Source: Arthrobacter citreus (GTDB taxonomy: Bacteria; Bacillota; Bacilli; Bacillales; Bacillaceae_G). Taken from it: DNA of 64,000 nt. Shown piece after piece: positions 33,697-42,407 of this stretch. A program made the translations under genes and the position numbers. Position 1 is the stretch's first letter; each line of letters opens with the position of its first letter. The stretch is taken from the NCBI GenBank assembly GCA_013200995.1, contig CP053688.1:434001-498000 (forward strand), read 5' to 3'. The notes beneath the pieces were generated by a model. That model worked only from the letters and a program-made list of their open reading frames with translations, did no database searches and was not told the origin of the DNA.

Positions 33697-35211
33697 TTAT
33701 TGAGCTTTTTTCGCACGATTTTCTTTAACTTCAAATGTTAATTTTTCTTTACCCATTAGGATAATAGCGATAAATCCTAATGTGATCGGAATTAATGTCC
33801 ATTTAAAAGTAGTTGCAACTGAATGTGCCATTGCTTCTGAGATTTTATGAAGTACTTCAGGTGGAATTTTAGCTCTTGCATCAGCTGATAATAAAGCACG
33901 TGAATCAACTTTGCCAAATGCACCTAAATTACCTAGTAAATCACTTAATTTATTTTTAAATACGTGGTTTTGAATCGTACCAAAGATTGTTACACCGATT
34001 GTCATACCTAATGTTCTAAAGAAGGTATTTGTTGAAGTAGCAATTCCTCGTTTTTGAGGTTCGATTTTGTGCTGAGTTGCCATACTTAATAATGAGAATG
34101 AACAACCCATTCCAAGACCAGCGATGATCATGTAAAATGTTACAGTTGAACGAGCAGTATCTGTACCTAATGTACTTAATAAATACATTCCAATGAAGAA
34201 TAAGACAACAGAAACTAACATGATGCTTCTATAACTAAACTTACGTACTGATTGACCTGCTACCTGGCTACCAACAACTGAACCAAGCATCATCGGAATT
34301 AAAATGATACCAGAGTTTGTAGCTGAACCACCGTATACTGATTGAACAAAAAGTGGTATTAATACAGTCGTAATAATGAAAGCAGAACCGTAGAAAAATG
34401 CTACACCTTGAGTTGCCGCAAATAGTTGCTTTTTAAATAAACTAAATGAAATAATTGGCTCCTCAACTTTTCTTTCAATAATAATAAAAGCGATAAACAG
34501 AACTGCAAAGACTGCAAATAAGGTAATAATTGGACCAGAATTCCAATCATATTCATTTCCACCAAGTTCAAGTGCGAACATTAAGCTTACAACTGAACCG
34601 ACAAGCGTAATCGCACCCAACCAGTCGATTTTAAGTTTTCTAAGATGAAGATTTTCTTTATAAAACTGAGAAATTAAATATAAAGAAATAATACCTAATG
34701 GTAAGTTGATGTAGAAAATCCAACGCCAATCAATTTGATCAGTAATATAAGCACCTAATAATGGTCCAAATACACTAGAAAGACCAAAAACTGCACCGAA
34801 TAAACCAGTCATTTTTCCTCGTTTTTCAGGAGGGAAAATATCGAAAATGATAGTAAAGGCAATCGGCATTAGAGAGCCTCCACCAATCCCTTGAATTGCA
34901 CGATAAATACTTAATTGAACAATGCTATTTGCTGTTCCACATAATGCAGAACCAATTAAGAAAATGATAAGTCCTAATAAATAAAAGCGTTTACGTCCAT
35001 ACATATCTGATAACTTACCAAAGATTGGCATACTTGCCATAGTAGCAACTAAATATGCTGAAGTTACCCAAATAAATTGATCTAACCCACCTAGTTCTCC
35101 GACAATTGTTGGCATGGAAGCTGAAACAATTGTATTATCCATAGCGGCCATTAACATTCCTAATAATAAACCAGCTACGACAAAGCCAACCTTACTTTCT
35201 TTTGAAACCAT
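33697..35211 (-). CDS. MFS multidrug efflux transporter, DHA2 (14-helix) family
   Basis: A 504-residue drug/proton antiporter of the EmrB/QacA type. Family motifs: LDNTIV-like AAMDNTIVSASMPTIV in helix 1, GKLSDMYGRKRFYL (motif A) and the motif C region VFGPLLGAYITDQIDWRWIFYINLP. A region near residues 410-450 with few helices lies before the last membrane segments. It starts one base inside the upstream marR stop codon (TAATG), so translation is coupled. MarR-regulated efflux of an unknown compound is the likely role. A link to the aromatic pathway next door is not shown. Confidence 0.9.
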   Translation of the reverse strand: MVSKESKVGFVVAGLLLGMLMAAMDNTIVSASMPTIVGELGGLDQFIWVTSAYLVATMASMPIFGKLSDMYGRKRFYLLGLIIFLIGSALCGTANSIVQLSIYRAIQGIGGGSLMPIAFTIIFDIFPPEKRGKMTGLFGAVFGLSSVFGPLLGAYITDQIDWRWIFYINLPLGIISLYLISQFYKENLHLRKLKIDWLGAITLVGSVVSLMFALELGGNEYDWNSGPIITLFAVFAVLFIAFIIIERKVEEPIISFSLFKKQLFAATQGVAFFYGSAFIITTVLIPLFVQSVYGGSATNSGIILIPMMLGSVVGSQVAGQSVRKFSYRSIMLVSVVLFFIGMYLLSTLGTDTARSTVTFYMIIAGLGMGCSFSLLSMATQHKIEPQKRGIATSTNTFFRTLGMTIGVTIFGTIQNHVFKNKLSDLLGNLGAFGKVDSRALLSADARAKIPPEVLHKISEAMAHSVATTFKWTLIPITLGFIAIILMGKEKLTFEVKENRAKKAQ

Positions 35212-35693
35212 TAAGTTTCCCCCTTATTGCTATTTAATTTTTGTGTCTCTTTTGGAAGTAACTCATTAATATCATTCCAAAATTTAAATAATAATGTTAA
35301 CTCTTTGTCATCATACTGGTTAAAAATATTAGAAAGAGAGTCAGATAATGGTTTAAAAAGATCTGCTAGCTCATCATCCCGATCATACACAGGGTGAATA
35401 ATTACGCGTCTACGGTCATTAGGATCTTGAATTCGTTCAACTAAGTTGACTTTCTCAAGTCGGTCGATTACGCCCGTTATTGCACCGGTAGTAAGATGGG
35501 TTAATTGAGATAACTTTCCAGCTGTTATCGGACCAGTATGGTAAAGTAGTTCTCTACATCTTAAATCAGTCGCATTTAAATGGAGTTTAGAGGCGAGCCC
35601 TTCGTTAAAAAGAACGAGTGAGGTGCTAAATTTTCTAAACTCCATTATTAGTGACGGAATAAATTCACTTCTGATGATTTGATTCTCTGACAT
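35211..35693 (-). CDS. MarR family regulator of the efflux pump
   Basis: A 160-residue winged-helix regulator. The recognition region is PITAGKLSQLTHLTTGAITG and the wing is LVERIQDPNDRRRVIIH, with the conserved DxRR. It is first in an operon with the MFS gene, the standard local repressor arrangement. GGAGAG precedes ATG 35693. Direct repeats and a palindrome at 35740-35764 are candidate binding sites. Confidence 0.9.
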   Translation of the reverse strand: MSENQIIRSEFIPSLIMEFRKFSTSLVLFNEGLASKLHLNATDLRCRELLYHTGPITAGKLSQLTHLTTGAITGVIDRLEKVNLVERIQDPNDRRRVIIHPVYDRDDELADLFKPLSDSLSNIFNQYDDKELTLLFKFWNDINELLPKETQKLNSNKGET

Positions 35694-35739
35694 TTCATTC
35701 TCTCCTTAAAATACAAGAAGTACTTATAAAAAAGTTAAC

Positions 35740-35764
35740 GTAACTAAATATCTTAGTAACTAAA
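35740..35764 (-). promoter_or_regulatory. Candidate operator for the MarR-MFS operon
   Basis: GTAACTAAA occurs twice (35740 and 35756), and the second copy is part of the palindrome TTAGTAACTAA (35753-35763). It lies about 50-70 bases before the marR start in a T/A-rich promoter region. Confidence 0.4.
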
Positions 35765-35940
35765 ATAATTATAATAAAAAAAAACCAATTAAAGAAGAAA
35801 ATGTGAGTATTTTAACCAAAACTTAATTTAATACCAAATTATGATTTTTAAGGTTTTTTCATGTTGTTTTACATGGATTAAGTCGGGAATAATAAAATAA
35901 AAGTAAAAATGCATTCAAAAATAAAATGTAGGTGTTAATG

Positions 35941-36450
35941 ATGAAAAAGCAAATTGAAATAGTACCTTATCGTACTTCGTGGGAAGCTGATTTTCAAACT
36001 GAAAAAAAGGCAATTGAAATATTATTACCTGAGAAAGTAGCAATTTATCATATAGGAAGCACCTCAATTCCTAATATGTTTGCTGACCCGATTATTGATT
36101 TAATGATTGTTGTGAAAAGCTTAAATCAGTTTGATGAATATGGTGATGTACTAAAAACATTAGGTTATGAACAAATGGGTGATCATTCAAATCAAAATAG
36201 AAGATTTTTTATAAAGTGTGAAGATAATTGCAGTTTTCATATTCATGTCTTTGCTGAAGGAAATAATGCAATTGAACGTAATATCGCATTTAGGGAATAT
36301 ATGATTGCTCATACTGATCAAGCAATGGAATATATAAAACTAAAAACTGAACTTGCTAAAAAATTTCCTAAAAACAAAAAAGAATATAAAAGAGGGCGAA
36401 AAGAGTTTATAGAAGAAATCGATAAAAAAGCTGGGAAATGGAAGAATTAA
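35941..36450 (+). CDS. GrpB/UPF0157 family protein (nucleotidyltransferase-like)
   Basis: A 169-residue protein of the GrpB family (UPF0157), a nucleotidyltransferase-like fold sometimes fused to dephospho-CoA kinase. Motifs: VPYRTSWEADFQTEK, IYHIGSTSIPNMFADPIIDLMI (a GS and two-Asp active-site-like pattern) and FHIHVFAEG. The biochemical function is not established. ATG 35941 with AGGTG 6 bases upstream is preferred to GTG 35932 or ATG 35938. It is a single gene. Confidence 0.82.
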   Translation: MKKQIEIVPYRTSWEADFQTEKKAIEILLPEKVAIYHIGSTSIPNMFADPIIDLMIVVKSLNQFDEYGDVLKTLGYEQMGDHSNQNRRFFIKCEDNCSFHIHVFAEGNNAIERNIAFREYMIAHTDQAMEYIKLKTELAKKFPKNKKEYKRGRKEFIEEIDKKAGKWKN

Positions 36451-36451
36451 G

Positions 36452-36475
36452 ACTCCTTCCATAGTAGGAAGGAGT
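36452..36475. terminator. Hairpin between convergent genes
   Basis: ACTCCTTCC/GGAAGGAGT stem with weak T tails on both sides. It lies between the GrpB gene and the aldo/keto reductase gene. Confidence 0.6.
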
Positions 36476-36478
36476 AGT

Positions 36479-37387
36479 TTAACGATGCTCCTCATATTTT
36501 GATAAATGAGAAATTGCTTGGATTTGTGCGATTTGTTGTGTACTTAAAGGTTTTGCATCGTAGGCTTTTATATTATCTAATAATTGCTCTTTATTTCTAG
36601 CTCCAACAGCTAAAGAGGAAACGACATTATGATGTAGCAAATAATGCAAAGCTAAGCTATGTAGGGATTGTTCTTCTTCAAGCAGTTGGGTCAGTTTGAG
36701 AATCGTTTCTTTACATTCATTTTCTGAATACGATAAGTAACCTTTATTAGATAATTTCTTTTCCCAATTACTTGTTAAAAGACCTTTTGCTACAGAACCG
36801 CGTGCAATGACAGAAATATTGTTTTTTTCAAAAAGTGGAAAAAATTCTTCAGGTCTACGCTCTAATACATTATATTGCATCATAACGCCTTGGATTGAAG
36901 AGTGATTTACAAAGCGATTGATTACATTCGGACGAATTGAAGAAATTCCGTAATAGCGAATTACTCCTTCTTTTACTAGTTCCTCGAAAGTGTAAACCGT
37001 TTCTTCGTATTGATCTTCAATTGTTCCTCCATGTAACTGGTAATAATCAATATAATCGGTATTTAGTCTACTCAAACTATCTTTAACAGCTTCCTTAATA
37101 TATACACCAGATGGATCCCAATGCCATTTATCATTTGAGTTATTCCATCGGTTTCCGACTTTTGTTGCAAGAATTACTTGATCTCGTTTGCCCTTTATAC
37201 CTTTTCCAACGATTTCTTCATTTTTACCAAAATCATATAAATCAGCAGTATCAAAATAATTAATTCCAGCATCGATTGCCGCATGTATAGTTGAAATAGC
37301 CTCGTTATCTTCCGTTCCAAGAGACATACAACCTAAACCAATTTCGGATATTTGTAATAATGTAGAACCAAGCTTACGTTTTTTCAT
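36479..37387 (-). CDS. yqkF: Aldo/keto reductase (YqkF-like)
   Basis: A 302-residue NADPH-dependent reductase with a TIM-barrel fold. The tetrad is visible: Asp and Tyr in FDTADLYDFG, Lys in VILATKVG and His in DYYQLHGG. Position just before mciZ and nudF, as in Bacillus subtilis, supports the YqkF assignment. The substrate is unknown. The start ATG 37387 has GGAGGG upstream. Confidence 0.87.
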   Translation of the reverse strand: MKKRKLGSTLLQISEIGLGCMSLGTEDNEAISTIHAAIDAGINYFDTADLYDFGKNEEIVGKGIKGKRDQVILATKVGNRWNNSNDKWHWDPSGVYIKEAVKDSLSRLNTDYIDYYQLHGGTIEDQYEETVYTFEELVKEGVIRYYGISSIRPNVINRFVNHSSIQGVMMQYNVLERRPEEFFPLFEKNNISVIARGSVAKGLLTSNWEKKLSNKGYLSYSENECKETILKLTQLLEEEQSLHSLALHYLLHHNVVSSLAVGARNKEQLLDNIKAYDAKPLSTQQIAQIQAISHLSKYEEHR

Positions 37388-37424
37388 GATAATCCCTCCA
37401 AATTTAATTGTAGGGAAAAAAGAG

Positions 37425-37574
37425 TTATTTTACAACAAACAACGACTTGCCATTCGCGTTTTGGATCCATTCCTGGACAGTTTTATATTGCATGCTCATA
37501 ACTTGAAGCGTTTTTAAAATTTCTGTTTTGGATCCGACTAAAACAACAGAATTTTCTGTCATACACATTTTCAT
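37425..37574 (-). CDS. mciZ: MciZ-like inhibitor of FtsZ (mother cell, sporulation)
   Basis: A 49-codon gene too short for most ORF callers. The product begins MKMCMTENSVVLVGSKTEIL and continues through QYKTVQEWIQNANG. It matches the pattern of Bacillus subtilis MciZ (40 residues): VVLVG near the start, EI, a Leu-rich helix, then Y-x-x-V-x-x-WI. MciZ binds FtsZ in the mother cell and blocks Z-ring assembly during sporulation. The location between yqkF and nudF is the same as in Bacillus subtilis. GAGGT lies 6 bases before ATG 37574. The C-terminal extension of about 10 residues is unusual. Confidence 0.75.
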   Translation of the reverse strand: MKMCMTENSVVLVGSKTEILKTLQVMSMQYKTVQEWIQNANGKSLFVVK

Positions 37575-37664
37575 CATACTACCTCGTTTCAGAAAGTATT
37601 TTAATTAAATAAATGATAAAATGTATGTGACAACCATATTAAATAGAACAAGGTGATGAAAAAA

Positions 37665-38210
37665 ATGAAAAAATTTGAAGAAAAAACTCTGTCAGAAGAA
37701 AAAATTTTCACTGGAAAAGTTATATCGCTATATCATCAAAAAGTTGAATTGCCGAATGGAAATACAAGTACACGTGAAATCGTGAAACATCCTGGCGCAG
37801 TAGCGGTCATTCCAATTACTGATGAAGGCAAAATTGTTTTTGTGGAACAGTATCGAAAAGCATTAGAAAGAAGTCTTTTAGAAATACCAGCCGGTAAATT
37901 AGAAAAAGGAGAAGAGCCACTAATTACTGCTAAACGAGAGTTAGAAGAAGAAACTAGCTATGTTGCAGATGAGTGGGAGCATATACAATCTTTTTACACA
38001 TCTCCTGGTTTTGCAGACGAGTACATACATATATATGTAGCAAAAGGATTAAAGAAATTAGAAAATAGTGCAGCTTTAGACGAAGATGAATTTGTCGAAA
38101 TTTTTGAGCTATCATTAGATGAATGTCTTGAAGAGTTAAAAAAAGGTTCTATACATGACGCGAAAACATGTTTTGCGGTTCAATATTTACAATTATTACA
38201 AAAGGATTAA
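37665..38210 (+). CDS. nudF: ADP-ribose pyrophosphatase NudF (NUDIX)
   Basis: A 181-residue NUDIX hydrolase cleaving ADP-ribose to AMP and ribose-5-phosphate. The NUDIX box starts at GKLEKGE, continues LITAKRELEEETSY and has all its acidic residues. The N-terminal EEKTLSEEKIFTGKVI is the typical dimer-forming strand of YqkG/NudF. ATG 37665 follows AAGGTGA and matches the family's start; GTG 37653 would overlap the ribosome binding site. It is divergent from mciZ. Confidence 0.92.
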   Translation: MKKFEEKTLSEEKIFTGKVISLYHQKVELPNGNTSTREIVKHPGAVAVIPITDEGKIVFVEQYRKALERSLLEIPAGKLEKGEEPLITAKRELEEETSYVADEWEHIQSFYTSPGFADEYIHIYVAKGLKKLENSAALDEDEFVEIFELSLDECLEELKKGSIHDAKTCFAVQYLQLLQKD

Positions 38211-38288
38211 AGGTAAATTCGAAATTGTTCTCATATGTTTGCGATATCCTCATAAAATAAAGTGACATTTTATGAGAGGAATGAGCAA

Positions 38289-38975
38289 ATGAGAATTTCA
38301 GCAATTAAAAGAACAGCTAAGAGTAGACTAGCTGGTAATTGGGGAAAAGCTATATTATTTCTCGTGGTTTTTGTAATTATAGAAGGATTACTTCATACGG
38401 TACTTACTGGACCAGTTAATCAGCATTATACTGGGACAATTTTTCCAAACGCTGATGAACAAAAACTAATTCCTGCTGGAGCGCAAACGATAATTGAGAT
38501 AATTTCTGGGTTCGTTAATACTTTACTAGGCTATGGTTTAATTGTTTACTTTTTAAGAATCATTCGTGATGAAGAGAAAAGTATATCGGACTTATTTTAC
38601 TATTTTAAAAGTGGGCATCAATTTATTCGAGCGATTTTAGTTGGATTTTTAGTAGTTGTATTTACAATCCTATGGTCTATATTACTAATAATCCCTGGAA
38701 TTATTAAGGCTCTAGCTTATTCACAAGTTGGATATATCTTAAAAGATTATCCAGACATGAAGCCATTAGATGCAATTACGTTAAGTAGAAAAATGATGTA
38801 CGGGTATAAATGGAAATTCTTTTTATTAGGACTTTCATTTATCGGTTGGGCTCTATTAGTAATTATTACTTTATTCCTTGCTTCATTTTATGTAGCACCA
38901 TATTTTTATGCAACACAAGCTCAATTTTATCAAGAAGTAAAAGAAGCATATGAAGTGAAAAAAGAAACGATTTAA
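38289..38975 (+). CDS. DUF975 family membrane protein
   Basis: A 228-residue integral membrane protein with about five helices. The start MRISAIKRTAKSRLAGNWGKAI is characteristic of the DUF975 family; it ends with an Ala/Glu-rich cytoplasmic tail. Function unknown. GAGAGGA lies just before ATG 38289, so the longer frame from 38262 is rejected. It follows nudF by 78 bases and has its own terminator. Confidence 0.8.
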   Translation: MRISAIKRTAKSRLAGNWGKAILFLVVFVIIEGLLHTVLTGPVNQHYTGTIFPNADEQKLIPAGAQTIIEIISGFVNTLLGYGLIVYFLRIIRDEEKSISDLFYYFKSGHQFIRAILVGFLVVVFTILWSILLIIPGIIKALAYSQVGYILKDYPDMKPLDAITLSRKMMYGYKWKFFLLGLSFIGWALLVIITLFLASFYVAPYFYATQAQFYQEVKEAYEVKKETI

Positions 38976-38989
38976 ATAGTTTTAACGGT

Positions 38990-39034
38990 AAAGAGCTTAG
39001 AGAAACTCTTAAAGTTTTTCTAAGCTCTTTTTTA
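38990..39034 (+). terminator. Terminator of the DUF975 gene
   Basis: AAGAGCTTAGA pairs with TCTAAGCTCTT, with an extended inner stem AAACT/AGTTT, then T6. Confidence 0.88.
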
Positions 39035-39203
39035 TTTCATTAGTTGGTTTTAAGGATAAATAAATAACAAAGACAGTAATGTAAGATGGTTGATTGATAC
39101 TTATATGTTTTTATGGTTGTCCTATATAAAATTAAATTTTTAATCAAAATTGTGAATTGGGCTTAAATGAAGTTAATAAAAGTGGAAATTTAAACCTTCA
39201 AAA

Positions 39204-39233
39204 TTGAATACGTCCACATTCATTGAGTATAAT
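39204..39233 (+). promoter_or_regulatory. Candidate SigA promoter of the 39303 gene
   Basis: TTGAAT (39204-39209), 18-base spacer, TATAAT (39228-39233). The rest of 39035-39302 shows nothing else that I can name. Confidence 0.5.
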
Positions 39234-39302
39234 CTATCTATATATATGTACAGAATATAAAAATGACATATTGTACAAACCTACTAATTGGAGCTGGTTA
39301 TA

Positions 39303-40169
39303 TTGTTTGTTACTGGCGAGCTTGGTACATATCACGTTCGAATAAAAGGCGATGGTAAAGTTACAGTACTTTTAGAATGCGGAATGATGCATACACTTCA
39401 TCAGTGGAGATATTTACAAGATGAGTTGAGTAAGTATGCCAAAGTGATAACATACGATCGATTAGGGTATGGAAAAAGCGGTATTTGGACGACAGAACGG
39501 TCTACAGAGCAACAGGCGTTTGAATGTTATGATTTGCTACTAGCATTAAATATTAATAGTCCATTGATTGCTATAGGACATTCTTTAGGTGCATATATTA
39601 TGTTTCAATTGTCTCGTCTTTTTCCAAATGCAATTCAATCAATGATTTTACTTGATCCTACCCATCCGACACTTGAGGAACATGAGCAGAAAATATATGA
39701 TAAATTACTGTATCAATTTGCATTAATGATGAAGAAAGCGAATCAAATTAACCTTACTAAGGCCATTCCAAATAAGTTCATACATAAAATAATGAACACG
39801 ACCCCAGAAAATCAGTCTGAAATAATTAGCTCTATAAAAAGCTTTAAACATTGGAAGACGGTTGTTAGTGAATGGAAAAACTTAAATTATAGTAACAGTC
39901 GTATAAAGGAAGCATTAAAAATAAAAATAAATACTCCTTTATTAGTATTAACCGCTTCGAATCAAAGTGGTTTACAATTTAACGCAAAGAAAAAAAAGGA
40001 ATTACTAAATAAAGTTGAAAAATATCATAAAGAATATTGTGAAACAACGAATCGAGGAAGCCATCATACACTTGAAGGCTATACCCACTCATCTATTTAT
40101 GGAAATAATGAAGAAAATGCAAAATCAATCAGTCATATTATTAAAAAACAAATTGATTTGTTGTATTAA
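39303..40169 (+). CDS. Alpha/beta-fold hydrolase
   Basis: A 288-residue cytoplasmic hydrolase. The nucleophile Ser is in AIGHSLGAYI, HG-like oxyanion residues appear in LECGMMH, and the late His is in GSHHTLEGYTH. YDRLGYGKSG is the typical strand-loop before the elbow. The start is TTG 39303 with GGAG 10 bases upstream; TTG 39288 would precede the ribosome binding site. The substrate is unknown. It is a single gene with a strong terminator. Confidence 0.8.
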   Translation: MFVTGELGTYHVRIKGDGKVTVLLECGMMHTLHQWRYLQDELSKYAKVITYDRLGYGKSGIWTTERSTEQQAFECYDLLLALNINSPLIAIGHSLGAYIMFQLSRLFPNAIQSMILLDPTHPTLEEHEQKIYDKLLYQFALMMKKANQINLTKAIPNKFIHKIMNTTPENQSEIISSIKSFKHWKTVVSEWKNLNYSNSRIKEALKIKINTPLLVLTASNQSGLQFNAKKKKELLNKVEKYHKEYCETTNRGSHHTLEGYTHSSIYGNNEENAKSISHIIKKQIDLLY

Positions 40170-40209
40170 AAAAGCTGTTTAAGTCAAATGAGACTTTAAC
40201 AGCTTTTTT
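40167..40209 (+). terminator. Terminator
   Basis: AAAAGCTGTT(T)AAGTC pairs with GACTTTAACAGCTTTT, then T; ends the alpha/beta hydrolase gene. Confidence 0.88.
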
Positions 40210-40650
40210 CTGTTATTTGAATTAGGACGATTGAGAATTCTTTTGATAGAGGCAGCAATCCCCCAAACTATAAAGGCATCAAATTGATATATATAAAGAA
40301 TAGTGTTTTTTTAAAAGGAGTTTTAATGTAAGGCAAAACAAATTATTAGAAACATAGGGTATTTTGATTGTTTAAATGTTACTAAAAAATCTACTTGATT
40401 GTAAATTTGTAATCTTTTGATGATGTTATTCATTAGATAATTTGTTTGTGGAATACTGACAAACTTTAGCAATTTCTTTTTTCAGAATATAAAATATTGA
40501 GCAATTAATTGTTTGAAGAAGAAATTTAATTATTAGTTAATAAGTTGCCGATTTGCCGATATTAGCAAAAAAACAGAGTATTTAATTTCTATTTTCCTCT
40601 AAGAAAAGGGGGAATATTAAGGTTTTTATAGCATCCTTTTTTATTTTGAG
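40210..40650. other. Gene-free A/T-rich stretch
   Basis: No coding frame with a ribosome binding site, no strong hairpin and no repeat seen. The dispersed repeat follows at 40655. The stretch 40790-41010 after the repeat also shows no gene and must hold the spoIIM promoter. Confidence 0.5.
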
Positions 40651-40654
40651 TAGT

Positions 40655-40780
40655 TGGTTGGAACGGAAGGGTTCTCGACTCCTATGGGAGATGCGGGAAG
40701 GCTGAGACCCCGCAGGCAATGCCGAGGAGGCTCAGGTCTCGCCCCTTGGAAAGCGAGAAGCCTGTAGTGGAAATCAACCA
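40655..40780. repeat. Dispersed palindromic repeat, longest copy
   Basis: About 126 bases bounded by the inverted TGGTTG and CAACCA. Inside, GGGTTCTCGA pairs with the AAGCGAGAAGCC region, and GACCCCGCAGG and AGGCTCAGGTCTCGCCCC are the conserved blocks. It is GC-rich compared with its surroundings. Shorter copies are at 4690-4776 and 50336-50412. Confidence 0.85.
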
Positions 40781-41026
40781 CATACAGCTTCTTTTACTTT
40801 AAAAATATGGCTAATTGATTAACGAGTTCTTTTCTCAACAGAGTTTAAGTTTGTCTAATTAAACAACCTTTTTTATTCCAAAAATAAACATTTAAATGTA
40901 ACAGAGCCTTCTTAATTAAAAAGAGAAAGATTGATGTGTAAAATATTTGGACTTTTATAAATAAAACGAATAAATTACTTGTCCACTCATAGAATGAAAA
41001 GAGAATATAGTGCAGGAGATGATATC

Positions 41027-41677
41027 ATGACAAGAAGCTCAGTCCAATCAACGATGAAAAAACATGTTAAAGATTATACGTCACTCTATATTTTTGTTAG
41101 TGTGATCTTACTTTTTGGTGTCGTATTTGGAGCAGTCATTGTAAACAGTATGAATGTGAGTCAAAAGCAAGATGTTCTTTCTTTTATCACACATTTTTTT
41201 GGACAAGTTAATAATGGAGACTATATTAGTGGAAATGAAGTGTTTGTATCTAGTTATTCTTCACACTTGAAATTTTTGGCATTAATTTGGATTTTAGGAA
41301 TTTCAATAATTGGGTTACCAATCATTCTCATTTTATTATTTATGAAAGGATTGGTAGTTGGATTTACAGTTGGTTTTTTAGTGAATCAATTAGGTTGGCA
41401 CGGTATTTTATTAGCATTTTCTTCTGTTTTCCCACAAAATGTAATCGTATTACCATTATATATACTACTGACAGTTTTAGCTGTGCAGCTTTCCATTCGA
41501 ATGATTCGAAAGCAATTTATTAAAAATGATAATGAACCAATTATGAAACAATTAGTCTCGTATTCAATTGTTTTTGGATTGGTTGCAGTTTGCTTAAGTA
41601 TTGCAAGTATTATTGAAGCATATGGTTCAACATTTTTTTTAAAAGCGATCTCAGAAATAATTGTCTCAAAAAATTAA
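41027..41677 (+). CDS. spoIIM: Stage II sporulation protein M
   Basis: A 216-residue membrane protein close in length to Bacillus subtilis SpoIIM (214). It has an N-terminal cytoplasmic segment, a helix at about residues 20-40, a short extracytoplasmic loop and four more helices. SpoIIM works with SpoIID and SpoIIP in engulfment septum peptidoglycan hydrolysis. The order spoIIM-fur-yqzK-xerD is the Bacillus one. ATG 41027 has AGGAGATGAT upstream; the frame open from 40979 is not supported. Confidence 0.9.
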   Translation: MTRSSVQSTMKKHVKDYTSLYIFVSVILLFGVVFGAVIVNSMNVSQKQDVLSFITHFFGQVNNGDYISGNEVFVSSYSSHLKFLALIWILGISIIGLPIILILLFMKGLVVGFTVGFLVNQLGWHGILLAFSSVFPQNVIVLPLYILLTVLAVQLSIRMIRKQFIKNDNEPIMKQLVSYSIVFGLVAVCLSIASIIEAYGSTFFLKAISEIIVSKN

Positions 41678-41687
41678 CAAATAATTT

Positions 41688-41723
41688 TTGACACTTTCTC
41701 TTTCTTTGTTATAATTATTATCA
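41688..41723 (+). promoter_or_regulatory. fur promoter with PerR-like box
   Basis: TTGACA (41688-41693), 16-base spacer, TATAAT (41710-41715). Overlapping the -10, TTATAATTATTATCA (41709-41723) matches the Per box consensus TTATAATNATTATAA at 13 of 15 positions. fur is a PerR target in Bacillus subtilis. Confidence 0.75.
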
Positions 41724-41744
41724 AGTGGCGAGGGAGTGAAAAGA

Positions 41745-42194
41745 ATGGAAGAACGAGTTGAACGAATAAAGAAACAACTACATTTAGCAGGATATAAATT
41801 AACACCACAACGGGAATCTACGGTTCGTGTTTTATTAGAGAACGAAGAAGATCACCTAAGTGCAGAAGATGTTTACCTCCTAGTGAAAGAAAAATCGCCG
41901 GAAATTGGACTTGCTACTGTTTATCGTACGTTAGAATTACTAACTGAGTTAACAATTGTTGATAAAATAAATTTTGGTGATGGCGTTTCTAGATACGACT
42001 TACGACATGAAGGTGCTCAACATTTTCACCATCATTTAATTTGCACAGTTTGTGGAGCAGTAGATGAAATTCATGAAAATCTATTAAGTGAAGTTGAAAA
42101 GACAGTTGAAGAACGTTGGAATTTTAAAATTAAAGATCATCGGTTATCATTTCATGGTGTGTGTCATCGATGCCATGATCAAAACGAAGAATAA
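41745..42194 (+). CDS. fur: Ferric uptake regulator Fur
   Basis: A 149-residue metalloregulator, the same length as Bacillus subtilis Fur. The N-terminal winged helix includes YKLTPQRESTVRVL, the hinge region has HEGAQHFHHHLICTVCG with the His cluster that senses iron, and the structural zinc is bound by CTVCG and CHRCHDQ. ATG 41745 with GAGGGAG upstream is preferred to GTG 41736. Fur represses iron-uptake genes when iron is plentiful. Its promoter carries a PerR-like box. Confidence 0.94.
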   Translation: MEERVERIKKQLHLAGYKLTPQRESTVRVLLENEEDHLSAEDVYLLVKEKSPEIGLATVYRTLELLTELTIVDKINFGDGVSRYDLRHEGAQHFHHHLICTVCGAVDEIHENLLSEVEKTVEERWNFKIKDHRLSFHGVCHRCHDQNEE

Positions 42195-42235
42195 TAAAAT
42201 GATTTTAATTTAATTAAAAATCATTTTATTTTAAT
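42193..42235. terminator. Terminator of fur
   Basis: AATAAAATGATTTT pairs with AAAATCATTTTATT, T-rich after. Confidence 0.8.
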
Positions 42236-42407
42236 TCCTAAAAAGTGGAGCAGTTTCGAGAAAAGAGTCTGCTCTTTTTCATGTTCTAAAAAAGACGCTT
42301 GTAATGATTAAAGGTGATTTTTACGATCAAATGAAGTATGATTTGTCCTATTTTTGCATAGTATGTAGTAATGATGTCTTTACTTCTAGCAAAAAGGTGG
42401 TGGTCAT

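Noticed and set aside
33697..35693. MFS protein as the anthranilate importer of the operon
   Set aside because: It is a 14-helix drug-efflux type with its own MarR, transcribed toward the operon and separated by a bidirectional terminator.
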